Shown here: positions 36,579 to 46,649 of the stretch, piece by piece
How positions within the stretch are numbered: position 1 is the first letter of the stretch
Layout: each line of letters opens with the position of its first letter
The notes under the pieces: generated by a model
The model's database searches: none
What the model saw: only the letters and a program-made list of their open reading frames with translations
Told to the model about the DNA's origin: nothing
DNA from: Archegozetes longisetosus
Lineage: Eukaryota; Arthropoda; Arachnida; Sarcoptiformes; Trhypochthoniidae
Direction: 5' to 3'
DNA length: 64,000 nucleotides
Assembly (NCBI GenBank): GCA_018873245.2
Contig: JAEMBT020000005.1
Location: forward strand, 12,074,001 to 12,138,000
Position numbers and translations under genes: made by a program

Positions 36579-38016
36579 ATCAAAAATTCTTAGTTGCACC
36601 ACCTTCAGAAATATTTTAGTGTTTGTATCAGTACAAAAGCGAAAGGAATAACACATGGTTCTTATTGAGGTTTATATAGGTTAATCATCATAGGACTTGT
36701 TTCTAAGACATCAAAGGGTTTTTTACCAATAATACTAGACCTATAAGTGGCGATACCAAAGAAATAACTGTGATCATTTTTATCATGCAATCAGTACTAC
36801 TGAATGTAATGTAACATGCGATAGAGAGTAATCAATTATTCAATTCATTCATTAAACTAAACAATAATTATTAGTGTTAAGAAATGGTGCTCTCTATCAT
36901 ATATATATACATACATATTATAGAGTATCATACATCAAACGATAATGACAAACAATGATATTCTATCGACACTTAAAAATACAAAATAATGATCTACTTT
37001 AAAGTCGAAACTGAAGCTAACCTATTTCAAAGATAAAAATATAAAGATTTAACATTCAAATTTTTAATTCAAAATTAATTTTTTGTAGAATTAACACGAA
37101 TTAAAAGAGAAGTCGTCAAAATGTTCGAGTTCATTATAAGTTAGTTATCATTATTTATTCAAACAGAAAACTCAATAATTTGTTGTACAAAAATCTAAAT
37201 ATTTATTAGTAATTTTCTTTTATTCTTGTATCGATTATCTGTGGAATAAAAATTTTCATAAACTTGCACTAAACCGATCAATCAATGCGAATTTTCCCAT
37301 CGTTTATGTTGTTTATCGAATCCAATATTAAAATAAAGTTATCTCAACTCATGAGCAATAGTCTTAGAATGGGATCATACTTTTGAGGTAAAAGGCCGGT
37401 CCAGACACACTTTTGCTCAAAAAATTCTGGCTCAAATTTGTTAGATTTTAAGAATTAAGAATCTTCGAAAGTAATTTATCTTATTTATTTCAACAGCTGT
37501 ACATACGTTTACTTGTAAGATTTATGTTCAGTTTTATTAAGCCAAAATAGAATATGTTCTAACAGCAAATTCTACTAATTCAGCGTTTTAGAGGTCCGCC
37601 TTCAGGCTCATTTTGAAACTGCTTTTATGATATCTTATCAAAATATGGATGTTTATAAAACTTGTTAAATATTAAATGAAGTTTATTATTATTTTATTTT
37701 ATTTTTGATTATGAGAATAAATACTATATCAAATAGTCCAATAAATATAAGTAAGGGATACTTATATAATAATAGTTCAGTCCTAAGTAGTGCTAAAAAC
37801 CTAGAAATTAACTCTAGATGAGAGAGTTTCTGGAGATATATTACTTCACTTGTAATATAATAAATTACAGGTGCTCTGAGCAATTTATAATGTCTTTTAA
37901 TACCTATTTCCAAGCCTATGAAAGTAAGATTGCATCTAAATATTTTAAAAATAAAATAAGTTCAAAGATTAAATAATTTCACGAAACAGATCATTTGTAT
38001 TCAGAAAGTGAATATA
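36579..38016. other. Intergenic DNA, no gene seen
   Basis: Contains an AT microsatellite-like tract near 36898-36918. The frame at 37689-37913 is unrecognised. Nothing else is supported. Confidence 0.4.
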
Positions 38017-38491
38017 CACCTATGGACAACCAGAAGTTCCGTCGGAAAATCGCTATAACTTTTGATTGGCTTGATCGATTTAAATAATTTTTACAACAAA
38101 TTAACCAAGAATAAATGTAGTTTCTTAAAATGTAATGTAAATGTGATTTAATTTTTTCAAACCACTATAACTTTTTTATCTTGCTGAATATTCAAATTTC
38201 CTTCAAATCATAGAAATTACATTTATTCTTTGTTAATTTGGTGAACAAATTTTGAAAATCGGATTACAAAGTCAAAAGTTATAAAGATTTTGCGAGTCAA
38301 CATAATTTCTGTTGCAAATCACTTGCCACGTTGACTCGCAAAATCTTTATAACTTTGACTTTGTATCCGATTTTCAAAATTTGTTCACCAAATTAACAAA
38401 GTATTTCTATGATTTGAAGGAAATTTGAATATTCAGCAAGATAAAAAAGTTATAGCGATTTTCCGACGGAATTTCTGGTTGTCCATAGGTG
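38017..38491. mobile_element. 475-bp foldback MITE with TA target
   Basis: The termini CACCTATGGACAACC and GGTTGTCCATAGGTG are inverted copies flanked by TA. Much of the rest also pairs: the tips share TTGACTCGCAAAATCTTTAT, and the outer arms share CGTCGGAAAATCGCTATAAC in inverted orientation. The left arm has an extra copy of part of the sequence. TA targeting suggests mobilisation by a Tc1/mariner transposase; no transposase is encoded here. Confidence 0.8.
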
Positions 38492-38493
38492 TA

Positions 38494-38945
38494 TCTGCTA
38501 GCACGACATTACAGCGCATACATTACAGCGCATACATTACAGCGTAAACAAACACCGCGTACGACACTACCGCGCAAGTCAATACAGCGCAAGCAATACC
38601 GCGCACGACATTACCGCGTAAGCGACACTACCGCGCAACGACCCTACCGCGCAAATAAGACTACCGTGCAAATAAGACTACCGCGCAAATAAGACTACCG
38701 CGCAACGGCACTACCGCGCAAACAACACTACCGCGCAATCTCTTCAACGCGTAAAATAAATACCTCGCAAACTATACGTGGTAGTGTGGTTTGCGTGGTA
38801 GTGTCGTTTGCGCGGTAGACTCATTTTCGCGGTAGACTCATTTGCGCGGTAGTGTCGTTTGCGTGGTAATATCGTTGCGCGGTAGTGTCGTGCGCGGTAA
38901 AGCCATGCGCTGTAGTAACTTGCGCGGTAATGTCATGTAATCGGT
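38494..38945. repeat. Palindromic GC-rich minisatellite (ACTACCGCGCAA / TTGCGCGGTAGT)
   Basis: The left half (38505-38770) holds about 15 degenerate copies of a 14-19-nt unit whose core is TACCGCGCAA. The right half (38775-38940) holds about 10 copies of the reverse complement, TTGCGCGGTA. The two halves form a long stem. GC content and CpG density are far above the surroundings. The short sequence GGTGTATCT occurs at both ends, and the array directly abuts the MITE ending at 38491. Confidence 0.75.
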
Positions 38946-39361
38946 GTATCTTTATCGAATTGTTAATAATACTTCACAATCACCTAGGTTTTTAAGTAGC
39001 TATGACGAAAAGTTAGAAACTTTGAATATCAACTATTGGATGAAAAATTTTTTATTATATAAATTTGTATGATTACATGATTTTGTCCTAAAAGGAGATT
39101 CGTGTTATGCAGAGTTCATACTTTTTAATGGTAGTTTCACAAAAAGTTTCTCGATTTTTGATGAGAAACTATTCCTTGAGAAGCTTTTCATAATACTTGT
39201 AAGACTTTTCTTGAGAAACCTTTTTAGAGCTTCCTTTATTGAAACATTATTCAAGATACTCGATTAATCAAAATAATTCCTTATATTTACTACTACGATT
39301 AACGATTTGTTTTTTAAATAATTTTCAAAGAAATGTAAAGTTTAGTTAAAAGAACCAACTA
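38946..39361. other. Short intergenic stretch
   Basis: AT-rich, with no gene or clear repeat. Confidence 0.35.
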
Positions 39362-40676
39362 CATAGTCTGCTCATAAATTTGAATACGAGTTTGAATTCA
39401 CATATTTTAGTTTTTATAAAAGTTAAATTTATGAAACTCATACATAATACAAAGGGATAATTATAAATATTTAATTTAATGTCACTTTTCGAAATATCCA
39501 CCATTGGCCCGAATGCATGCACGAAATTTTGGTTTCCATTCGGAAATGGCAGCACGCACAACTTCCATTGGAAAATTACGCCATGCACGGACCAAAGACA
39601 ATTTTAGAGCCTCGACGCTTTTATGGGGTTTAGAACAGACCATCTCCTCTAACTTTGACCATATGCGGTAGTGGAGAGGGTTAAGGTCTGGCGAGGAAGC
39701 TGGCCATTCGTCAGTCGAAATGAAATCAGGAATTTGAGTGCGACACCACGACTGAACCGTTTTAGCTTTATGTGCCGGCGCTGAATCTTGTTGAAATGTC
39801 CATTTATGTCCATTGAATAGGGGTTGATTAAGTGGCTTTATGACAGGTTCAAAAATTTGCTCCATATAATTTTTAGCGCTAACTTTTATTCCCTGTTCAA
39901 CAAAAAAAGGTCTGTAAGTCCCTTTGCCGAGACTCCTGCCCAGACCATGACATGACCAGGATAGTGCGCGCGGATTACATATTTTTTCTTCTCAGGCAAC
40001 TTGTCACGACTCGTAGCATACGCCCTACCGTTCTGAGTGTTGTGGTGCTCCTCTACGGTGAATATTTTTTCATAAGTAAACAGAAAACTTTTAACTTTTT
40101 TGTCTGTGAACCAGCGTAGAAGTGCTTTAGCGTAGCGTTTTCTCTCGACCCTCTGTTCTGTCGAAAGTGAGTGAACTTTACGTCGTTTGTATGCGTGCAT
40201 ATTAAGATCCAATTTTAATGCTCTCTGAATGGTGCTGCGCGATTTATTCATCTGCAATGCCAGTTTTTTCTGACTCCGACGTGGATTTCTGAGTATACGG
40301 GTCTTAAGTGCTCTAATCATTGCTGGGGTACGAGAACTTCGTGGTCGACCACTTCTAAGACGGTCAATAATACTGCCTGTATCATTGAACCTTTTTAGCG
40401 TCTTATAAACAAAATCTCTTTTAACCCCACTCTTCTGGAGTAACTTGAAAATGACACTCAGTGAGTGCTCTGCTTTATGAAGCTCAATAACTGCTGAGCG
40501 TCGTCTTTCAATCAATTTCATAATTAGTAAAACTCTATCAATTAAAAAAGTAATTATATCCACATAAGCATATGAACATGTGCTATGTTTTGTGCAATCG
40601 TTTGAATATTTAAATTATGTAAGAGTTCATATCGAGTGTTTTAAACTTTTGTATTAGAACTTATGAGCAGACTATG
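39362..40676 (-). mobile_element. Tc1/mariner-type transposon, inactive
   Basis: Full-length 1315-bp element with CATAGTCTGCTCATAA inverted termini and TA duplications at both ends. The minus-strand transposase lies in two frames, 40521-39889 and 39865-39482. They are joined by an apparent single-base loss in a T-run near 39890. The helix-turn-helix part (RSGRPRSSRTPAMIRALKTR, RSTIQRAL) and the catalytic core (QDSAPAHKAK, WPASSPDLNP) are recognisable. The position where the first catalytic Asp is expected reads FTYEKIF, with Tyr instead of Asp. Frameshift and lost Asp make it dead. Confidence 0.88.
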
Positions 40677-41087
40677 TATTGTTAAGATGAGTCAAATCCG
40701 ATACAGTACTTTGAATATCCGCGCTATAATGACAAGCAAGCTATTCTTAAAAACAAATATCAAGTATTAATTAACATTTTTCTATTAAAAATTTAAATTT
40801 AAATCACTCGTAAATAGTTTATAAAAATAAGAATTCCAAGTTTAAGTTTGAATTCTTATTTAATCTTAGCTCTACTAACGTTACGCTAGAAGCCTTAAAC
40901 AATTACCTTCCGCATTGAACCTAAAATTAACTTTAAGAACATGCCTAACGATATTCTTGTTTTGAAGAAAGAATTTATATAATTGTTTTTGCTCTCCAAT
41001 TTCTTTTACTAGCACTATAAGGACTGAATGCGCATCCACCCTTTTATTAATAAACGTCAAAGCAAAATATAGAGGAGTCAATCAAAA

Positions 41088-41506
41088 CGTCCTAATCGCC
41101 CATCAAGCCAACATGGGTATCAAATTAAAGTGTATGAAGAGTAGAATCGAATGAAAAAAGAATTTCTCAAAAATACGATGGCTGAGAGGAGATAAAAACT
41201 TTTGAAGATTGACATATAAAAAAAAAATTTATAATGGCGTAGTCATTATTAAAAGAACCTTAGGTAGCTTTTATATAAATTTTTCAAGTGATCAAAATAC
41301 TTTATTGTATTGATCAATAGGGGTTTTGCTTAATTATTCTTTAAAAAAGTTGATCATATCTTTGATATTTTGATTTTAGACATAAATATTTAAAATTTCA
41401 TATCTCTTTTCGACTATCCCATTTTTGAAAAATTCTTTTTGCTTTCGACTCTACTCTCTATAAGCTTTAACTGATACCCATATTTACTTGGTGAGGAATC
41501 ACTCCA
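41088..41506. mobile_element. TIR element with ~110-nt imperfect inverted arms
   Basis: The left arm (ATGGGTATCAAATTAAAG, GAGTAGAATCGAA, AAAAAGAATTTCTCAAAAAT) matches the reverse complement of the right arm (ATGGGTATCAGTTAAAGC, GAGTAGAGTCGAA, AAAAAGAATTTTTCAAAAAT). No open frame. A partial copy lies at 32437-32678. Confidence 0.65.
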
Positions 41507-42590
41507 GATCTGATTAACTTTTCCAAATTTAAACTTTTATTTCAAGTTTAAATATATATTATCTATAATCTTGAACTTCTTTTCATTTCATCAGCTAATA
41601 AAGTTAAAAAGATTTGCACAACCAAAGAGAGTTATTTAACTCGATTGTGTTCCAGAGGACAAGTAAAAATTGACAAACTAGTACACTCGTTTCACTAATT
41701 TGGGACAATATAATTATAAAGAGATAAGAAATTTTTATTTAAATATAAATTGACATAATAAAAAATATCTAACGAAGCTATCTATAAACATTTTTCACTG
41801 TATTTAGGAATTCGATGCATTCTTTTTTTTAAATAATACTAGAGTCAAACTTAGCAAACTATTTTATAACTTTTATATAAATATCACAAGCAAAATCAGG
41901 ATATAAAAATAATATTACTTATTAAAAATAAAAAACTAATGTTCATTATTTATTGATCTTTTGAACCGATCTTTTATCCTGGTTTTTGTGACTCATTTAA
42001 ACATTATTTTACTTTGTTGGCAGAAGTACTAACACACACTTCGAGACTAATTTTATTTAATTTGCAATTATTGTTATCATTGCTCATAAATAAAAGTCGT
42101 CATAATTTCAAATTTTCAGAGACTGCATGAACAGTGTTAAGCTTTTCTATTTTATACGCAAATGCAAACATTTCAGTATTTACTGAAAGTAAGTAACTTA
42201 AAAGAGGTTTGCTTTGATTGCTTTTGAATAGGAAAATATTTTTGCTCCATTTGCAGCTTTTGAAGTTATCAAAGAATAAACAATGTAATCTTGATCGCAA
42301 GACAGTTATTGCATTCATGCTACGCAATCTCAAGCCTGTTATTTATGTGGCATTCAATTCTCAATGAATAAAATTTTTATTTAATCAGTTTAACAAATTT
42401 TGAGATAACAGAATGTGAGCTAACAATAAAACCCAACCATAAGTGAATCAAATACCGACCGATTCTCCAATTATGGCTTAGTTCATTACACATTTCTTCT
42501 ATTTTGAAAATTTTAAGCCGTACCTAGAACAGACTGCGAGTAAAGTTACCAAGAACTGCAGGTCACAAATTCACAAACACAGATAGAAGA

Positions 42591-42677
42591 GATATAGTCG
42601 CTTTGGAACTATGCTTTCGTATCTCTAGTTGAAATAACATTACAGATACGATAGTATAGTTCCAAGGCGACGATATA
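42591..42677. repeat. Inverted-repeat hairpin upstream of dsRBD copy 2
   Basis: Arms of about 33 nt share TTGGAACTATGCTTTCGTATCT and, inverted, TTGGAACTATACTATCGTATCT, with a loop of about 20 nt. It lies about 200 bp before the start codon at 42884. Confidence 0.65.
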
Positions 42678-42883
42678 AACAAAATATAACTTAAATTATA
42701 CAAACAACTAGTTCTAATTTCTTCGGCAGACTTGTTTTAAAAGGATTGAAAAAATTTATTTTGAAAAATCTGAAAGTACATTTTTAATATTCTTCGGAAA
42801 TCTATTTTTTTGTTCGCCATCTGTCAACGAACTTCAAGTTTTAATATTAGATACTCTGTGAGTATTTCTAAGTGACAAGAGAT

Positions 42884-43462
42884 ATGGAAAATGACTTCAT
42901 TGAAGAATTACAGAAATATTGCCGCCAAAATAAAATTCCTAAACCGAAGTATGAAAATAAACAAAGTTTTAATCACTTTTCATCAAAGCTAACTACTGGT
43001 GATGGAATATGTAGCCATCAGGGATTCGCTAAAACAGAAAGAGAAGCTATGAATTTGGCCGCAAAAATATTTCTGACAAGCGTTGAAGATAAAAACTCAT
43101 ATAATTTGACTGAAAGCTTAAGTCAAATCTCATTGAGTGAAAAGCGAACCAACAGCAATAACAGGAGCATTGCTAGTACCAATAAACCCTCGACTGTTAT
43201 TACTTCAACTGGAACTGCGAATGTAGTCATGGATAATCCTATCGGGGATCTGAAAGAATTATGTGATCGGAAAAAGTGTTCTCAACCTGCTTATAAAGAG
43301 TTGGAACAAAGTGGTTCTGATCATAACCTGACCTTTAAATGTGAATGTAAGGTTACCATTGATGGAAAAGAATTTGTTGGTGAAGGAAAAGGAGGATCCA
43401 AAAAAATCTCGAAGAAGGCTTCGGCTGAAGAAGTTCTGAGAAAAATAAGGGAATATTGTTAA
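42884..43462 (+). CDS. Loquacious-like dsRBD protein, copy 2 (two domains)
   Basis: Predicted 192 aa from ATG 42884; upstream in frame there is only a GTG. Residues ~1-66 form the divergent first dsRBD (FIEELQKYCRQNKIPKPKYE), clearly paralogous to copy 1. Residues ~118-190 form the canonical dsRBD, with NPIGDLKELC, a CECKVTIDGKEFVGEGKG strand segment and a GSKKISKKASAEEVLRKI contact helix. The frame stops right after this helix, and no sequence for the third, partner-binding domain was found downstream. A two-dsRBD layout recalls insect R2D2, but here it is best explained by C-terminal loss from a Loqs-like ancestor. It may bind dsRNA without joining the Dicer complex in the usual way; that is inference. 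The frame is intact, so it is not obviously a pseudogene. Confidence 0.82.
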   Translation: MENDFIEELQKYCRQNKIPKPKYENKQSFNHFSSKLTTGDGICSHQGFAKTEREAMNLAAKIFLTSVEDKNSYNLTESLSQISLSEKRTNSNNRSIASTNKPSTVITSTGTANVVMDNPIGDLKELCDRKKCSQPAYKELEQSGSDHNLTFKCECKVTIDGKEFVGEGKGGSKKISKKASAEEVLRKIREYC

Positions 43463-44199
43463 AAAAAACTTGTTAAGGTCTGATTTTGGTTTTAAAGATG
43501 AAAAAAAATATCTTATTTAATACCGGAAAATATGACACTTATCCCTGTCAAATAGTTCCATGGGCTTTTATTTAATACCTGGGCTTATGTTTGTCATACA
43601 AATTACTAAACTATGAATATTTATAATAAAAATTTCATCTTTCAATAAGCTATAGTTTTATGAATAAAGCTTAACAAAGTACCGTCGACAGATAAAAGTT
43701 ATGTATTTGTCATCACTAAAAAGATGCAGAAGAGTTGATAAACCTAAGGGCTCAACAACTCATTGAGATCTTATATTCAGTATCTCATTACATTTAATGA
43801 TATTAATCGATAAACGAATACTTAAAAGATTAGTTTAGAACTTTGATAAAATACAATTTGACTCATCTATTTTGATTGAATTAGTTTGATATATTTTATC
43901 AGTAGCTTTCATTCTATGACTTATTGTTTTTCTTATGAATATCAAATAAATTGACTTCAGCTACGAATAATATTATTACTCATATGCTTTTTAATTACTG
44001 AGTAATGCCATAATTTGACGCTATAAACTTATAGTTTCAATTTCTGTCTCGTCCCTCTTGTCTTATCCAAACGCATCAGAGATTAATCCGGGATCTACGC
44101 ATAACTTTTTTCGACCGACTGTACAAAAAACGCCATTTTATGAAAAAGCAAATATTATGAATGCACTTTTATTTTGGGTTTTAATATCTTATTAATAAA
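43463..44199. other. Intergenic DNA, no gene seen
   Basis: AT-rich 3' flank of dsRBD copy 2. I looked for a displaced third dsRBD and did not find one. Confidence 0.4.
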
Positions 44200-44970
44200 A
44201 ATGGGCGATTCTGAGATAGAGAATGAGCCATCAAGTAGTTCAACAAAACGTAGATGTATCACACAATTGTCGAGAAGATCGAAGCCATAAAAAAATTAAA
44301 GACAACAAATAACTTATCAGTGGTTTCAAGACAGCTGAATATTGATTGGAAAACAATGAGAATTGGCCAAAATGGAAAGCGAATTAGTAAATATGCAAAG
44401 TAAGAAGAAAAGGAGAATCGGCGGAAGAAGAAAGTCATTCCGCAAATTGAAGAGCAATTGAATGAATGGATTAAAAGGGAACGCTTAGAAAAAATGCGTT
44501 GTTAATTATCGAGGATTAAGAGAAAAGCGTCAGAAATTGCTAAAACTCTTAAGTGTGAAAACTTCATCGGTAGTCATTGATGGATTTATTTATTTTGTCG
44601 AAGACATAAATTTTAGACTCGAAAGATCACTTACGTCGGGTAGTATAACAACAAAAAAGCTGAAGATAAACGTTAAGTTGCTATTGTTCATTTGGCCGCC
44701 ATTGAAACATTAACTTATGATTTTACTTCTGACACAATTTTCAATATGAATGGAAAGTCCATTTCTATTGACGTGATATCATCAACAACATCTTTTAAAG
44801 GAGAATCGACAACCGAGACCAGCACAATAGGACATGGGAAAACATGTTTTAGTGCTATTTTGCTGATCAATTCTTCAGGACTTGTATTTAAAACAATGGT
44901 TATACTTAAAGAACTGGAGAAATGTCCTAAATACGTCATTAAATTTTGTAGAGTGGTCCTTCTATACTAA
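44200..44970 (+). pseudogene. pogo/Jerky-type transposase relic
   Basis: An N-terminal part around 44245-44500 reads KIEAIKKLKTTNNLSVVSRQ, a helix-turn-helix with a CENP-B/pogo look, but carries several stops and frameshifts. A DDE-like part (44692-44970) includes IFNMNGKSI where active elements have IFNMDE, then TIGHGKTCFSAILLINSSG and TMVILKELEKCP. The first catalytic Asp appears as Asn. The ends of the element were not found. Confidence 0.65.
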
Positions 44971-45016
44971 AATGCGTTCTCCAAAGAGTTCATGAATTTG
45001 GTGTAAGATTGTATAA

Positions 45017-45195
45017 CATTCTAGAAATCTTCAGAACAACCCACAGGTCTCTAGTATGTCTAGAAAATCCTAAAATATTACATAAGATACCAGAATGTTC
45101 TAGAATACTCTACATGTTTCTAGAACGTTCTAGAACTTTTAGAATTTTTCATATATTCCTAGAAAGTATTAGAAAATTTCAGAAAATATTTCTAA
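45017..45195. promoter_or_regulatory. Array of TTCTAGAA heat-shock-element-like motifs
   Basis: About 180 bp is filled with inverted nGAAn/nTTCn pentamers. TTCTAGAACGTTCTAGAAC at about 45118-45136 is a four-unit match to the heat-shock-factor consensus. Other pieces are GAATGTTCTAGAATAC (45092-45107), ATTCTAGAAATCTTCAGAAC (45018-45037) and TTCCTAGAAAG near 45154. Whether heat-shock factor binds is not known; a simple degenerate TTCTAGAA satellite is the alternative. Confidence 0.45.
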
Positions 45196-46649
45196 TTTAG
45201 TATAAATTTAAATCTTTCAAATCTATTTGAGTCCTGCTCGGACTCGACTTGGAATCGACTGGACTCGTGCGAAATACTACATGTTGCGTACTTAAAATAA
45301 CCAATATCTGTTTTTTACAGGATACTTATCAAATTTTTCCCTGGAAAATTGGCTTAATGTTAAGTCTGGAAAACTCTCCTTTAAAATTATTTTAAATATT
45401 TCTTTTCACGAGAGTATGTAGTTTACATGTTTATGCTATCCCTAACCATAAGTTATGCGTATATGAAGCTTTAACTGCAGGAGGAACCTCTTCTCTACAT
45501 TCAAATATGAAAAAGGCTTCCTGATGACTAGAGACTTCATTCTTACACAAATCAATATTTTTATCGGAACGAGATATTGGAACATTGGTTAAATATCTAT
45601 CCGAATCATAAAATAAGGACCTTTTCGGCAAAGCTTATTAACAGATAAATCAATATTTATGGAGGTTTTTAAATATTCCTATGTATGACTCAATATTTCA
45701 ATAAAATGTTTTGTAATTTATGGTCGGATCATTAGACAGATATCAAAACTCAAACGTATTGTTTAAAATGTAAACAAATATAAGACAAATTGAACTAAAG
45801 CTTAAATGATAATGCCAAAAAAGGTAAAACCACTTTTAGTAAAACTAAAACAATTTGTCAAAGAGTTCGGGAATGTGTTTAGTGTTGAAACAGATATGGT
45901 TCCAAAGACAGAGTATTTATTCTGCAAGTCCTGTCAGACACGTGTTGTATCTGATCAAAGAAGTCAAGCTCGACAATACACATCTCAAATGCACACAAAG
46001 TCATTGAAAAGTTTTGACAACAATCAGAAAACAGTTATCGATCTGTTTGTGAAAAATCAAGTCATTTAATCACGATTTGTGTCAGTTTTTGGTTAATCTT
46101 AATATTCGTTTTCTTCGACTATTGAATGAAGATTTTAAGAAATTCATCGAAAAGTATGCATAATATTTACTGCTGTTGCCTCAGATGTTATGGAGTTATA
46201 ATTATAAACAAATTTATGACAATTGTATTGATTTAATCAGATATCAACTCAAAAATCAGTACATATGGGTAGCTATTGACGAGACAACCGACTGTTTTGG
46301 ACATAAAGTGGCGAATATAGTCGTCGGTTCGCTCAATATGGATATAAATAATTGTAAAAAACTTATTCTGAATATGGAATTCATCGACAGTACTAAAAGC
46401 CATCAAATTGTACAATCTGTCACTACCGCACTGACTACCTTATAGCCTGAAGGCATAAAATATGACAATGTCTTACTCCTACTGACCGACGCAGCCAGTT
46501 ACACGAAAAGCGCTGGTATTACTTTATGCAATATATATCCAAAGCTCATACATCTGACCTGTCTGGCACACAGAGTTCATAATGTGTGCGAACATATTGC
46601 GACATTATATACTAATTTAAACGAATTGGTTAGTTATAGGGAAAAAATT

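Larger units (their letters stand above)
40677..42883. other. Region upstream of dsRBD copy 2
   Basis: Holds the duplicated block 40917-41075 (similar to 14090-14250), the TIR element 41088-41506 and the hairpin 42591-42677. A short stretch near 42405-42440 (GAGCTAACAATAAAAC) weakly matches the upstream region of copy 1 near 10270. No gene is supported. Confidence 0.45.

Noticed and set aside
38489-38692. Arg/Thr-rich open frame across the minisatellite
   Set aside because: A by-product of the TACCGCGCAA repeat, which is also open in other registers; not a protein gene.
38494-38945. CRISPR array
   Set aside because: Units are degenerate with no unique spacers, orientation flips midway, and the DNA is eukaryotic.
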